Assembly: GCA_004556455.1 (NCBI GenBank)
Contig: SFGY01000001.1
Coordinates: 1-64,000, forward strand
DNA length: 64,000 nt
Reading direction: 5' to 3'
Source: Clostridiales bacterium
Lineage (GTDB): Bacteria > Bacillota > Clostridia > Saccharofermentanales > DTU023
The translations under genes and the position numbers were made by a program. This document shows, piece after piece, positions 35,199 through 43,484 of this stretch; the first letter of the stretch is position 1; each line of letters starts with the position of its first letter. Below the pieces are notes generated by a model. That model searched no databases, was not told where the DNA came from, and saw nothing but the letters and a program-made list of their open reading frames with translations.

Positions 35199-35897
35199 AT
35201 GCCCGGAATGTTTTATATTGATAAATGGTATATTTTGCTGATCGTTCCCTGTATGCTGCTTTCGCTTCTGGCTCAGGCCCTGGTGAAGTCACGTTTCCAC
35301 AAGTACAGCCAGATCCGCAATCGCAGGGGTTACCGCGGTAGAGATGTCGCTCAGATGATTCTGCGTAGCTACGATATTCTTGATGTGGCGATTGAGCCTG
35401 TACAGGGACAGCTGACGGACCATTTCAGTCCTAAAGAAAAAGTTCTGCGGCTTTCGGAACCGGTTTTTGCTGCCGATTCTATCGCGGCCCTGGGGGTTGC
35501 GGCTCATGAATCTGGACATGCTATACAGACGGAAAAGCATTACCTGCCCAACCTTATTCGTCAGGGTATTTTTCCCGTTGCCCGTATCGGTTCTTCTGCA
35601 GGTCCCTGGCTCGCCATCATCGGCCTGGCCATGAATGCCAAGACCCTTTTCTCTGTGGGCATTCTGCTCTACGCGGCTGCTGTGGCTTTTTTTATTGTCA
35701 CTCTGCCTGTGGAATTCGATGCCTCCCGCCGTGCCATCCACATTCTCGATGAGCAGGCTATTCTCGATCCCGACGAACTGGAAGGCGCCAAAGCTGTCCT
35801 TAAGGCGGCTGCCCTGACCTATGTGGCCTCTGCGGCGACAGCCCTGGCCTCGCTGATCCGTCTGCTCCTGCTGGCCCGCGAGCGCGATGAACACTGA
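35199..35897 (+). CDS. Membrane zinc metallopeptidase, YugP family
   Basis: A 232-residue protein with an N-terminal membrane helix (about 8-28), a zinc-binding motif AAHESGHAIQ near residue 108, and two or three further helices from about 130. The conserved PVEFDASRRA segment holds the third ligand Glu. This is the YugP-like neutral peptidase family, whose substrate is not known. It lies between fmt and rsmB, a placement repeated across Clostridia. AAAGGAG lies upstream; the end overlaps rsmB by 11 nt. Confidence 0.88.
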   Translation: MPGMFYIDKWYILLIVPCMLLSLLAQALVKSRFHKYSQIRNRRGYRGRDVAQMILRSYDILDVAIEPVQGQLTDHFSPKEKVLRLSEPVFAADSIAALGVAAHESGHAIQTEKHYLPNLIRQGIFPVARIGSSAGPWLAIIGLAMNAKTLFSVGILLYAAAVAFFIVTLPVEFDASRRAIHILDEQAILDPDELEGAKAVLKAAALTYVASAATALASLIRLLLLARERDEH

Positions 35898-37350
35898 GCG
35901 CCTGAAAGCTGGAAAAGAGAAGGCTGAGAAGCCGGCTGCGAAAAAGCAGCGGCCAGATCCGGCGCGCCTCTGTGCGGCCCGGGTGCTTGCTGATGTTGTA
36001 CTGGAACACGCATTTTCTAATGAAAGTCTGGACCGACACCTGCGTTCAGCAGACCTCACACGTGAAGAAGCAGCCTTTGCCACAGCACTGACCTACGGAA
36101 CGCTAAGCCGCTACCCGGCTCTGGATCTGCAGCTGAATAAGCTTCTTGAGAAGAATCTTGACAGTCTTGACGTCTGGGTGGGTATCTGCCTGCGCCTGGG
36201 AGCCTGGCAGATTCTCTACTCCTATGCCACACCGGCCTCAGCTGCGGTCAATGAGAGTGTAAAGCTTTGCCGTTACTTCGGTAAAGAATCTGCAACCGGT
36301 CTGGTCAATGCCGTGCTGCGTAAATTGGATCGTGCCAGGATAGAAGGAAAAATCACTTTCCGGAGCAAGGAGATCGGCCCCTCCCTGGGGCTTTCTACAG
36401 AACTCTTCGGGCTCTTTCGCAAATGGTATGGCGAAGAAGCCGCCGTCAGCATCGGCAGGGCTTTTCTCGATGACGATGTATGGCTGACCCTGCGTGTCAA
36501 TCCACGGCAAGGAAGTGTTGAAGAACTGCGTGCCGCCTTTTTGGGCAATGGAGCCGAAGTTGAGAGCGGTCGATATCTCCCGGGAGCCTTGCGTATTAAG
36601 GGTGGCGAGCGGCATCTTGACGAGCTTGAAGCCTACCGTACCGGCCTGTTTATGGTACAGGATGAGGCTGCCCAGCTCTGCGGCGTCCTCTCCGGCTGCG
36701 AAAAAGCTAAAGAAATCATTGATGTCTGTGCGGCCCCCGGTGGTAAAACCTGCGATTTTGCGGAGCGCAGTCCTGACGGAGCACGTATCCTGGCGATGGA
36801 TTTGAATATGGAGCGCCTGCAGAAGCTAAAGCAAAATGCGGAACGGCTGGGGCTCCACATTACCTGTCTGGAGCGTGACGCCAGTCAGACGGATTTAGCG
36901 CAGAACCTGAGAGATGAGGGTCTCCTGAGCGCAGAGGGAGCGGACTTCGTGCTCGCGGATGTTCCCTGCAGTGGGCTTGGTCTCCTGCGCCGCAAAGCAG
37001 AAATTCGTCTGCGCATGTCTTATGAAGAACTCCTTCGTTTTCCACCCCTGCAGCAGAAGATTCTTGAAACAGCTGCAAGTCTTGTGCGTGTTGGCGGACA
37101 TCTCATGTACTCGACCTGTACGCTCAATCCGCAGGAAAATGAAAATCTTGTCCGCAGCTTCCTGAGTTCGCAGGCGGGCAGGAATTTTCGTATAAAGCCT
37201 CTGTCCGGCAAGCTTCCGCCGAAACTTCGTGCCGATCTCAGCAAAGAGGCAAGCTCGCGCAGACTGCTCGAAGAAGGTTTTATTCTGCTTCGCCCGGATC
37301 TCGTTCCCCTGGACGGCTTTTTTATTGCCCTAATGGAAAAAGAGGCGTGA
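35887..37350 (+). CDS. rsmB: 16S rRNA m5C967 methyltransferase RsmB
   Basis: RsmB (487 aa) methylates C967 of 16S rRNA with SAM. The N-terminal NusB-like domain (about 25-165) has ALTYGTLSRYPALDLQL and AVNESVKLCRYFG. The methyltransferase domain has DVCAAPGGKTCDFAE for SAM, DVPCSGLGLLRRKAE and STCTLNPQENE with the two catalytic cysteines. A basic Lys-rich N-terminal stretch precedes the domain. It is co-transcribed with def-fmt; rlmN follows after 157 nt. Confidence 0.94.
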   Translation: MNTERLKAGKEKAEKPAAKKQRPDPARLCAARVLADVVLEHAFSNESLDRHLRSADLTREEAAFATALTYGTLSRYPALDLQLNKLLEKNLDSLDVWVGICLRLGAWQILYSYATPASAAVNESVKLCRYFGKESATGLVNAVLRKLDRARIEGKITFRSKEIGPSLGLSTELFGLFRKWYGEEAAVSIGRAFLDDDVWLTLRVNPRQGSVEELRAAFLGNGAEVESGRYLPGALRIKGGERHLDELEAYRTGLFMVQDEAAQLCGVLSGCEKAKEIIDVCAAPGGKTCDFAERSPDGARILAMDLNMERLQKLKQNAERLGLHITCLERDASQTDLAQNLRDEGLLSAEGADFVLADVPCSGLGLLRRKAEIRLRMSYEELLRFPPLQQKILETAASLVRVGGHLMYSTCTLNPQENENLVRSFLSSQAGRNFRIKPLSGKLPPKLRADLSKEASSRRLLEEGFILLRPDLVPLDGFFIALMEKEA

Positions 37351-37507
37351 TGGCAATCCTTCGAGTCCAACACAGGCAGGAGACACGTGAGTGAGGGGGT
37401 TCTGAGCTTTAGGGGATATCCGGTTTTGCGGGGCCTGCAGCCGGAAGGGCTTTGAGCCAGACGTATGAACGATGCTCCTGCGTTCTAAAAGAAGAAAGTC
37501 AGCAGCG

Positions 37508-38539
37508 ATGAAACGAAATTTTCTTGATCTTGAAAAAAGTGAGATTGAAGACTTCTGTCGGCAAAAGGGCCTTCCGGCTTACCGCGCAGGACAGATTTTT
37601 CGCTGGCAGGCGAGGGGAATTGCCAGTTTTGACGAGTTGACTGATCTCAGCAAGGAGCTGCGGGAAGCTCTTGATGAAGCCTTTTATCCAGGACTGCCAA
37701 AAGCGGGAAAGAGCCTGGCCTCCAAGCTGAGTTCGTCCAGGAAAGCGATTCTCACGCTGAAGGATGGGGAGATTATTGAGGCCGTCCTTATGCGCCATCG
37801 TTACGGACTCTCCGCCTGCCTTTCGACTCAGGCCGGCTGTCGCATGGGCTGCCGCTTCTGTGCCTCTACGGGACTTGGCTTTCACCGCCATCTCAGTCGC
37901 GGTGAGCTGCTCGGTCAGCTTCTCTGGCTACAGCGGGAAGCGGGAGAAAAGATTGATCGCATCGATCTCATGGGGATAGGCGAACCCCTGGAAAATCTTG
38001 AAGAAGTCCTGGCTTTTATTCGTCGCATTCGCGATGAAGAAAGTCTGAATATTTCGCCGCGCAAGCTGACCCTTTCAACTTGTGGCCTGGTTCCCGCGAT
38101 GAACGAACTCGCCCAGGCAGGCCTGCCGCTCACCCTGGCGGTTTCTCTGCATGCTCCGAATCAGGAAATCAGGGAGAAGCTGATGCCGGTTGCCAGGCTG
38201 TATCGCTATGACGAGCTGCTCAGAGCCTGTAAAGCTTATTTTGCAGCAACCGGCAGGAGGGTAAGTTTCGAGTATGCCCTCTTCAAAGATGTGAATGATC
38301 GTCCTGAGCATGCCGAAGAGCTGGCCCGCAGGCTCGCAGATATGCAGGGTCATGTCAACCTGATTCCGGCTAATGCGGTGGCAGGGACGGGTCTTCTGGC
38401 CTCCGGGGAGAAGCGCTGCCGGGAATTTCAGACCATCCTTGAACGCCGCCATATTCAGGTCACGCTGAGGCGTTCCCTGGGTCAGGATATCGATGCGGCC
38501 TGCGGACAACTGCGCCGCAATCAGCTCAGCCCATCCTGA
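37508..38539 (+). CDS. rlmN: Dual-specificity rRNA/tRNA m2A methyltransferase RlmN
   Basis: RlmN (343 aa) is a radical-SAM enzyme that methylates A2503 of 23S rRNA and A37 of some tRNAs. The cluster cysteines are Cys111, Cys115 and Cys118 (GCRMGCRFCASTG). The helical N-terminal domain has LPAYRAGQIFRWQARGIASF, and LMGIGEPLENLEEV and STCGLVPAM are later blocks; a near-C-terminal Cys is in DIDAACGQLR. ATG 37508 fits family length; an ATG at 37472 adds 12 basic residues without a good ribosome site. It stands between rsmB and the prpC-prkC genes as in other Bacillota. Confidence 0.95.
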   Translation: MKRNFLDLEKSEIEDFCRQKGLPAYRAGQIFRWQARGIASFDELTDLSKELREALDEAFYPGLPKAGKSLASKLSSSRKAILTLKDGEIIEAVLMRHRYGLSACLSTQAGCRMGCRFCASTGLGFHRHLSRGELLGQLLWLQREAGEKIDRIDLMGIGEPLENLEEVLAFIRRIRDEESLNISPRKLTLSTCGLVPAMNELAQAGLPLTLAVSLHAPNQEIREKLMPVARLYRYDELLRACKAYFAATGRRVSFEYALFKDVNDRPEHAEELARRLADMQGHVNLIPANAVAGTGLLASGEKRCREFQTILERRHIQVTLRRSLGQDIDAACGQLRRNQLSPS

Positions 38540-38603
38540 CCTGCACAGGGAATTCAGAGCAGCTTTGCTCATTCTGCTCATCCCGAACCCTCTCTGAGTT
38601 TAT

Positions 38604-38627
38604 CCGGCTCTGGCTGAACGGAGCCGG
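38604..38627 (+). repeat. Inverted repeat after rlmN, no T run
   Basis: CCGGCTC (38604-38610) pairs with GAGCCGG (38621-38627) with a 10-nt loop. No T run follows on either strand, so a terminator function is doubtful. Confidence 0.4.
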
Positions 38628-38660
38628 GTCAGGGTGAGTTCCTCGGAGGAGGCGCACAGC

Positions 38661-38689
38661 TTGCCCCCATTCTGCGCAGATGCTAGAAT
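38661..38689 (+). promoter_or_regulatory. Promoter of prpC-prkC-rsgA
   Basis: TTGCCC (38661-38666), a 17-bp spacer and TAGAAT (38684-38689) with TG one base upstream. The leader would be about 88 nt. Confidence 0.75.
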
Positions 38690-38783
38690 TCAAATTGAAT
38701 AAGCAGCCCATTTCTGCGGCTTTAGCTGGCGTGAATGGACAGCATGGACGGGTAAAACCCGGCAAAGGAGCCATGGTGTAGTC

Positions 38784-39530
38784 ATGAAGGAAACGCTCAG
38801 GTTTTCCACGATAAGCGAATGCGGTCCTGTCCGAGAGCAAAATGAGGACAATCTGGCCACGTATCGCCATGAATCCGGCTGGCCCTGTGCTTTTATTGTG
38901 GCCGACGGTATGGGTGGTCATCAGCACGGCGAACTGGCGAGCCGTATTGCTGTGGACTATTGCCGTGATCGCCTCGCTGCCGATCTGGGTTCTCTGAATC
39001 AGCCGGAACGTCTGGAAAGCCTTCTCAGCGATGTCATCCAGAAGGCCAATATCAAAGTTTATCTCAAATCTCTCGAAGATCAGCGCAATAGCGGTATGGG
39101 TACGACCCTCACGATGGCCGTATTCTTTCAGGACAGTGTCTATGTGGCTCATATTGGGGATTCCCGCTGCTATATTCTGCGCGGCGGTGTGATAGAAAAA
39201 CTTTCCCGGGATCATACGGTCGTTCAGGAAATGCTGGATGCTAAAACGATTACCGAAGAGGAGGGGGCCACTCATCCTCAGCGTCACATTCTGACTCAGG
39301 CTCTTGGTGTGCCGGAATATCTGCAGCCGGAGGTGCTGCACCTGGATTTGAAGCGCCACGACCGCTTTTTACTCTGCAGTGATGGTCTGCACGGTTTTGT
39401 CGATGATTTCAGCCTTGGTGAAACGCTGCGGATGTCAACGGATCCGGATTCCTGTGCCCGTGACCTCGTTGATCTTGCCCTGAAAAAAGGGAGCAACGAC
39501 AATATCACGGCTATCGTGATCTTCGCGTAG
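38784..39530 (+). CDS. prpC: PP2C-type Ser/Thr phosphatase (PrpC/Stp)
   Basis: A 248-residue PPM-family phosphatase that reverses PrkC phosphorylation. Metal-binding motifs are GPVREQNEDN, VADGMGGHQHGELAS, GTTLTMAV, VAHIGDSRCY, LLCSDGLHG and KGSNDNITAIV, all complete. It is 13 nt upstream of its partner kinase gene, the standard arrangement. ATG 38784 fits the family start ahead of FSTISECGPV. Confidence 0.95.
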   Translation: MKETLRFSTISECGPVREQNEDNLATYRHESGWPCAFIVADGMGGHQHGELASRIAVDYCRDRLAADLGSLNQPERLESLLSDVIQKANIKVYLKSLEDQRNSGMGTTLTMAVFFQDSVYVAHIGDSRCYILRGGVIEKLSRDHTVVQEMLDAKTITEEEGATHPQRHILTQALGVPEYLQPEVLHLDLKRHDRFLLCSDGLHGFVDDFSLGETLRMSTDPDSCARDLVDLALKKGSNDNITAIVIFA

Positions 39531-39543
39531 TGGAGGCGAAGTC

Positions 39544-41556
39544 ATGAAAGTGGCACAACATTATCTGAGTGCCGGCCAGGTTCTGGGCGGACGTTATCAG
39601 ATTATTGATTCACTTGGCCAGGGAGGTATGGCGTATGTCTACCTTGCTCTGGATTTGGAAAGTGGTCAGAAGATTGCCCTGAAAATGATGCGAGAAGAAC
39701 TCTCGGATGATCCGGAGTTTATTAAGCGCTTCGCCACAGAGGCCCGTGCTGCAGCCAGTCTCGATCATCCCAACATTGTCAGAGTTCTGGACTATGGTCA
39801 GGATCATAATATCCGCTACATCGTCCAGGAATATGTTGAAGGTAAAACCCTCAAAGATCTTATCCTTGACCAGGGACCGCTGCATTGGGATCTGGCTGTT
39901 CCCCTGATGATTCAAATCGGCCTTGCCCTTGAACATGCCCATAAGCGTGGCATCATTCACCGTGATATGAAGCCGCAGAATGTCCTTGTTTCTCCGCAGA
40001 TGGTGGCCAAGGTGACCGATTTCGGCATCGCAAGGGCGAGCAATGCCAACACCATCACGCTGACCGGCGGGGTGGCCTTTGGCTCTGTACACTATTTTTC
40101 ACCTGAACAGGCGCGCGGTGGCAATGTGACCGAACGTTCCGATCTATATTCTCTCGGCATCATGCTCTATGAGATGCTGACCGGTGAGCTTCCCTTTGAT
40201 GGGGATTCTTCGGTTGCTGTAGCCATTAAGCAGCTGCAGGAGATGCCGCTCAGGCCTTCTTCACTCATCAACCATCTGCCGCCTGCCCTCGATGATATTA
40301 TCTTCAAAGCCATACAGAAAGTCCCGGAACGCCGCTATCAGAATGCCCGTGAATTTGTCGATGAGCTGGATCGTTTTATGATTAACCCCCGCGGACGATT
40401 TGGTGTGATTCGTGCGGGCGGGGTGACGGATTGGTCCAGCGGAACGACGGCCATAGGTGTGGGCGCTGGAGAATCTCACTTTGAGAAAGTCGAAGAAATT
40501 GAGGAAACCCTGAGCAGAAGGCGCTTCAGTCGTATCCGTGATGCCATCCTGATCTTTTTCCTGGTGATTGCAGCCGTAGCTGGTCTTGCTTACGGCGTTC
40601 GTTATGCGGTGGGTAAACTTTCTCTGCCGCCTTCCGTGAAGGATAGTGACACGGTCGTGGTGAGCCGCTATATTGGCCGCATGGCAGATGAAGTTGAGCC
40701 TGAGCTCAAAGAGATCTATGGCACAAATTACAGTTTGATTCCCGTCAAAAGCGAAACGCAGGAGCCAGGGATTATTTTTGATCAGGATCCCGCCTATGGC
40801 ACAAAGCTGCGTCCTGGGGATCTGCACATTGAACTCAAATATTCCACAGGAAAAGAAGTCGTCAAAATCGGCGACCTGAAAAATATGAGCGAAAGCGAGG
40901 CCAGAGAATGGCTGCGCAGCCATAATCTCGTCGCCCTTTTCCGCAAAGAGACTTCCATGCAGGTTCCTGCAGGGAAGGTCATCCGCAGTGACCCTGAAAG
41001 TGGAGAGGAGACTGAGTCGGGATCTTCAGTCATCGTGTTTATTTCCAGAGGCAAAGACCAGGCAGAAGTTCCGCCTCTCCTGGGCCTTTCCTGGACTGAA
41101 GCTGTGCAGCGCGCCGAAGATATGGGCATTCGCCTTTCCGGTCGCAGTGTGCATCGCGAAGCCGGTGAAATCGTGGACCTCGCCGAGTCGGAGCGCGTTC
41201 TGATCAATCAGAAAACGGATGCGGGCAAGGAAGTCAGAAACGGCTTTACCCTGGAGGTTGAATATGGCACGGCAGAAGACTGGCAGCGCGTGCAGAACGG
41301 GGAAGACCTGAGCAACTCCAGAATGGAAGGAATTTCAGGTCAAAATGGAATCTATGTGATGAACATGGTGGGTCCTCTCTCATCAGCTCTGAATTACCTT
41401 GATTCTCGCTGGCCTGCTGATGCTCCAAGATACCAGATCGTATATGCCAGTGGAAGCAACCCGGCCGACCCTAACCTCCGGGTATACGATCAAAGTGTGC
41501 CTTCTGGGGAAATCATCAATCCCTATACAACCAGCCTTATTCTCTATGTCCAGTAA
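39544..41556 (+). CDS. prkC: Membrane Ser/Thr protein kinase with PASTA repeats
   Basis: A 670-residue sensor kinase of cell wall status. The cytoplasmic kinase domain (about 17-280) has LGQGGMAYVYLA, ALKMM (Lys), HRDMKPQN, VTDFGIAR and FSPEQARGG. One membrane helix lies at about 334-356. Outside are three PASTA domains (about 367-595) that bind muropeptides or lipid II, and a further C-terminal segment of about 75 residues with no obvious PASTA match. Neighbours prpC, rsgA and rpe follow the conserved order. The last codons overlap the rsgA start by 11 nt. Confidence 0.95.
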   Translation: MKVAQHYLSAGQVLGGRYQIIDSLGQGGMAYVYLALDLESGQKIALKMMREELSDDPEFIKRFATEARAAASLDHPNIVRVLDYGQDHNIRYIVQEYVEGKTLKDLILDQGPLHWDLAVPLMIQIGLALEHAHKRGIIHRDMKPQNVLVSPQMVAKVTDFGIARASNANTITLTGGVAFGSVHYFSPEQARGGNVTERSDLYSLGIMLYEMLTGELPFDGDSSVAVAIKQLQEMPLRPSSLINHLPPALDDIIFKAIQKVPERRYQNAREFVDELDRFMINPRGRFGVIRAGGVTDWSSGTTAIGVGAGESHFEKVEEIEETLSRRRFSRIRDAILIFFLVIAAVAGLAYGVRYAVGKLSLPPSVKDSDTVVVSRYIGRMADEVEPELKEIYGTNYSLIPVKSETQEPGIIFDQDPAYGTKLRPGDLHIELKYSTGKEVVKIGDLKNMSESEAREWLRSHNLVALFRKETSMQVPAGKVIRSDPESGEETESGSSVIVFISRGKDQAEVPPLLGLSWTEAVQRAEDMGIRLSGRSVHREAGEIVDLAESERVLINQKTDAGKEVRNGFTLEVEYGTAEDWQRVQNGEDLSNSRMEGISGQNGIYVMNMVGPLSSALNYLDSRWPADAPRYQIVYASGSNPADPNLRVYDQSVPSGEIINPYTTSLILYVQ

Positions 41557-42433
41557 GACCCCGACGGCGAGAATTCTGCGCGGCGTGGCCGGTGTTTACC
41601 TGCTGGATAATCCTGCCAGCGGTTTTCATGACTGGGCCGTACCGCGCGGTCTTTTCCGCAAGCAAGGGCTTAAACCACTGCCCGGAGATCTGGTCAATTA
41701 TGAGCCTTCCGGCGATCCGGATATTCCCTATGTCATCAACAGGATTCTGGAACGCAAAAATGTCCTGCAACGCCCACCTGCGGCCAATATTGATCTTCTG
41801 CTGATTACCTCAGCGGCCGTCGTCCCCAAAACAGATTATTTTTTCATCGATCGCATGCTTGCCTATGCTGTGAAAAATCATATCGAACCTGCCCTTATTC
41901 TGAATAAAGGAGATTTAGCGGGAGCAACGGAAGAAAAAAGACGCTTCCTGGATAATTATCTGCCCTCCGGCTTCCCCCTTTTCTTTACCGCAAAAGATCA
42001 GGAGCCAGAGGAGCTGAAAAAAGCCATCTCCGGAAAATTTGCAGTTTTCTGCGGCAAAAGCGGTGTTGGGAAATCGTCCCTGATGAATCGTCTTCTGGGC
42101 AGAACCCTGCTCGAAACCGGGAGCCTGAATGAGCGTGGAAAACATGGCCGACAAACCACGCGCTCCATCGAACTCTATGCCTTTGAAGGAGCCTGGCTGG
42201 CTGACACGCCGGGTTTTCAGAGCCTTGATGCCCAGCTTTTGGGTATGACCGGCACTGACCTTGTTCTCGCTTACCCCGAGATGGCCGAGGCGGCCACCCA
42301 TTGTCGCTATCGTGATTGCCGGCATCTGGGCGAAGAGGGCTGCGCCGTGGACACAGCAAATATGTTACCTGAGCGGCTGGAGCGCTACCGGCAGCTGCGC
42401 CGCGAGCTTGATGCGCTGAAGCCGCGCTACTAA
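41546..42433 (+). CDS. rsgA: Small-ribosomal-subunit biogenesis GTPase RsgA
   Basis: RsgA (295 aa), a circularly permuted GTPase that checks late 30S assembly. The OB domain comes first (RILRGVAGVYLLD). The G motifs appear in permuted order: LILNKGDL (G4), FCGKSGVGKSSLMNRLLG (G1), then ADTPGFQSL (G3). The C-terminal zinc knuckle is HCRYRDCRHLGEEGC. ATG 41546 overlaps the prkC end; longer upstream frame residues are not family-like. Its last codons form a GC-rich hairpin (42422-42440) that spans the stop. Confidence 0.94.
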   Translation: MSSKTPTARILRGVAGVYLLDNPASGFHDWAVPRGLFRKQGLKPLPGDLVNYEPSGDPDIPYVINRILERKNVLQRPPAANIDLLLITSAAVVPKTDYFFIDRMLAYAVKNHIEPALILNKGDLAGATEEKRRFLDNYLPSGFPLFFTAKDQEPEELKKAISGKFAVFCGKSGVGKSSLMNRLLGRTLLETGSLNERGKHGRQTTRSIELYAFEGAWLADTPGFQSLDAQLLGMTGTDLVLAYPEMAEAATHCRYRDCRHLGEEGCAVDTANMLPERLERYRQLRRELDALKPRY

Positions 42434-42518
42434 GCGCGGCTGCGGGCTTTGTGAACGCCTGGCGAGCAGAAATGCTTCATACCTGCTAAGATAAGCAAAA
42501 CACAGCTTAGGAGGGCCT

Positions 42519-43226
42519 ATGCCTGATTTTCTCTGCACTGCCGCCGCGCGGCAAAAAGTCCAGATCGCCCCATCGCTGCTATCAGCAGATTTTACCCGGC
42601 TCCGTGAGGATCTGGAACGTCTGGAAGGGGAAGCCGATCTCTACCATCTCGATATTATGGATGGTCATTTCGTCCCTAATATCAGCTACGGACCGGGGAT
42701 TGTTAAGCAGATTCGCAAGCTCAGCGATAAGCCGTTGGATGCCCATCTGATGGTTTCCGAACCGGAACGCTGGATTTCTCCCTTTCTGGATGCTGGTGCT
42801 GATCTTATCAGCTTTCACCTGGAAGCGACGCCGCATCCTCATCGTTTAATTCAGCAGATCAAAGCGGTGGGTTGCCGGGCGGGTCTTGCCATCAACCCGG
42901 GAACGTCTGAGCTCTTACTTGAACCTTTATTGGAGGAGCTTGATCTGGTGCTCGTTATGAGTGTCAATCCGGGCTTTGGCGGTCAGTCGTATCTGCCTCT
43001 GGCAGAAAAAAAGCTTGCCAGACTGAGACGCCTGGCTTCTGAGCAGGATCTGCCTTTTGCTCTGGAAGTGGATGGTGGCATCAAGCGCACGACGATCGGG
43101 GCTGCGACGCGTGCTGGAGCCCGCATTTTTGTTGCAGGCAGCGCTGTCTTTGCGGCTGACGACCCGGCAGCGGAGATCCGTGAACTCAAAAAACTGGCGC
43201 TCAGCTCAGCGGCTGAATATGTTTGA
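42519..43226 (+). CDS. rpe: Ribulose-phosphate 3-epimerase
   Basis: Rpe (235 aa) interconverts ribulose 5-phosphate and xylulose 5-phosphate. The TIM barrel has IAPSLLSADFTRL, YHLDIMDGHFVPNISYGP, LDAHLMVSEP, SFHLEA, VMSVNPGFGGQSY and LEVDGGIK, which hold the metal ligands and the catalytic Asp pair. TAGGAGGGCC is a strong ribosome site. An extended -10 (TGCTAAGAT, 42484-42492) suggests its own promoter besides readthrough from rsgA. Confidence 0.95.
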   Translation: MPDFLCTAAARQKVQIAPSLLSADFTRLREDLERLEGEADLYHLDIMDGHFVPNISYGPGIVKQIRKLSDKPLDAHLMVSEPERWISPFLDAGADLISFHLEATPHPHRLIQQIKAVGCRAGLAINPGTSELLLEPLLEELDLVLVMSVNPGFGGQSYLPLAEKKLARLRRLASEQDLPFALEVDGGIKRTTIGAATRAGARIFVAGSAVFAADDPAAEIRELKKLALSSAAEYV

Positions 43227-43269
43227 TGAGTTTTTTTACAGATTCATATAGCCCTTGGCGGTCGCAGAG

Positions 43270-43302
43270 AACTTGTTTTTTCGCCGTTAGTCATCAAGTT
43301 CT
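43270..43302 (+). terminator. Possible hairpin terminator after rpe
   Basis: AGAACTTG pairs with CAAGTTCT (8 bp) around a loop of about 18 nt, followed by a short TT. The T run is weak; confidence is limited. Confidence 0.35.
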
Positions 43303-43312
43303 TTAAAGTCCA

Positions 43313-43364
43313 TGACCGTGATGATCTTTCAGGATCATTAATGTGATGCCCATAAGAGCGGTCA
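43313..43364 (+). other. Nested inverted repeats upstream of tyrS promoter
   Basis: TGACCG (43313-43318) can pair with CGGTCA (43359-43364), enclosing the hairpin ATGATC-TTTCAG-GATCAT (43321-43338). The structure is not transcribed from the tyrS promoter, which lies just after it, so it would belong to the rpe 3' end or to a separate small RNA. I match it to no known family. Confidence 0.4.
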
Positions 43365-43372
43365 GGGCTATT

Positions 43373-43401
43373 TTGACAGGCTGCGGCACAGTCATTAAAA
43401 T
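43373..43401 (+). promoter_or_regulatory. Consensus promoter of tyrS
   Basis: Perfect -35 TTGACA (43373-43378), a 17-bp spacer and TAAAAT (43396-43401). The leader is about 77 nt and has a small hairpin AATCCC-TTC-GGGATT plus TTTG (43422-43439). No T-box core (AGGGTGGNACCGCG) is present, unlike many Bacillota tyrS leaders. Confidence 0.85.
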
Positions 43402-43484
43402 GTGAGAAATTTCGCCTGTGCAATCCCTTCGGGATTTTTGTACAGCATAATGATCTAAGTCTGTTATGAAGGGGGAAGACTCAG

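Noticed and set aside
35289..36083. 264-codon minus-strand open frame spanning the YugP-like and rsmB genes
   Set aside because: It crosses two real genes and their coupled junction, and is rich in Arg/Ser from reversed codons.
37381..37455. Possible 22-codon small gene between rsmB and rlmN (GTG after GGAGACAC)
   Set aside because: Too short and without any conserved feature; probably chance.
43402..43484. T-box riboswitch for tyrS
   Set aside because: The T-box core and a Tyr specifier loop are absent and the leader is too short.
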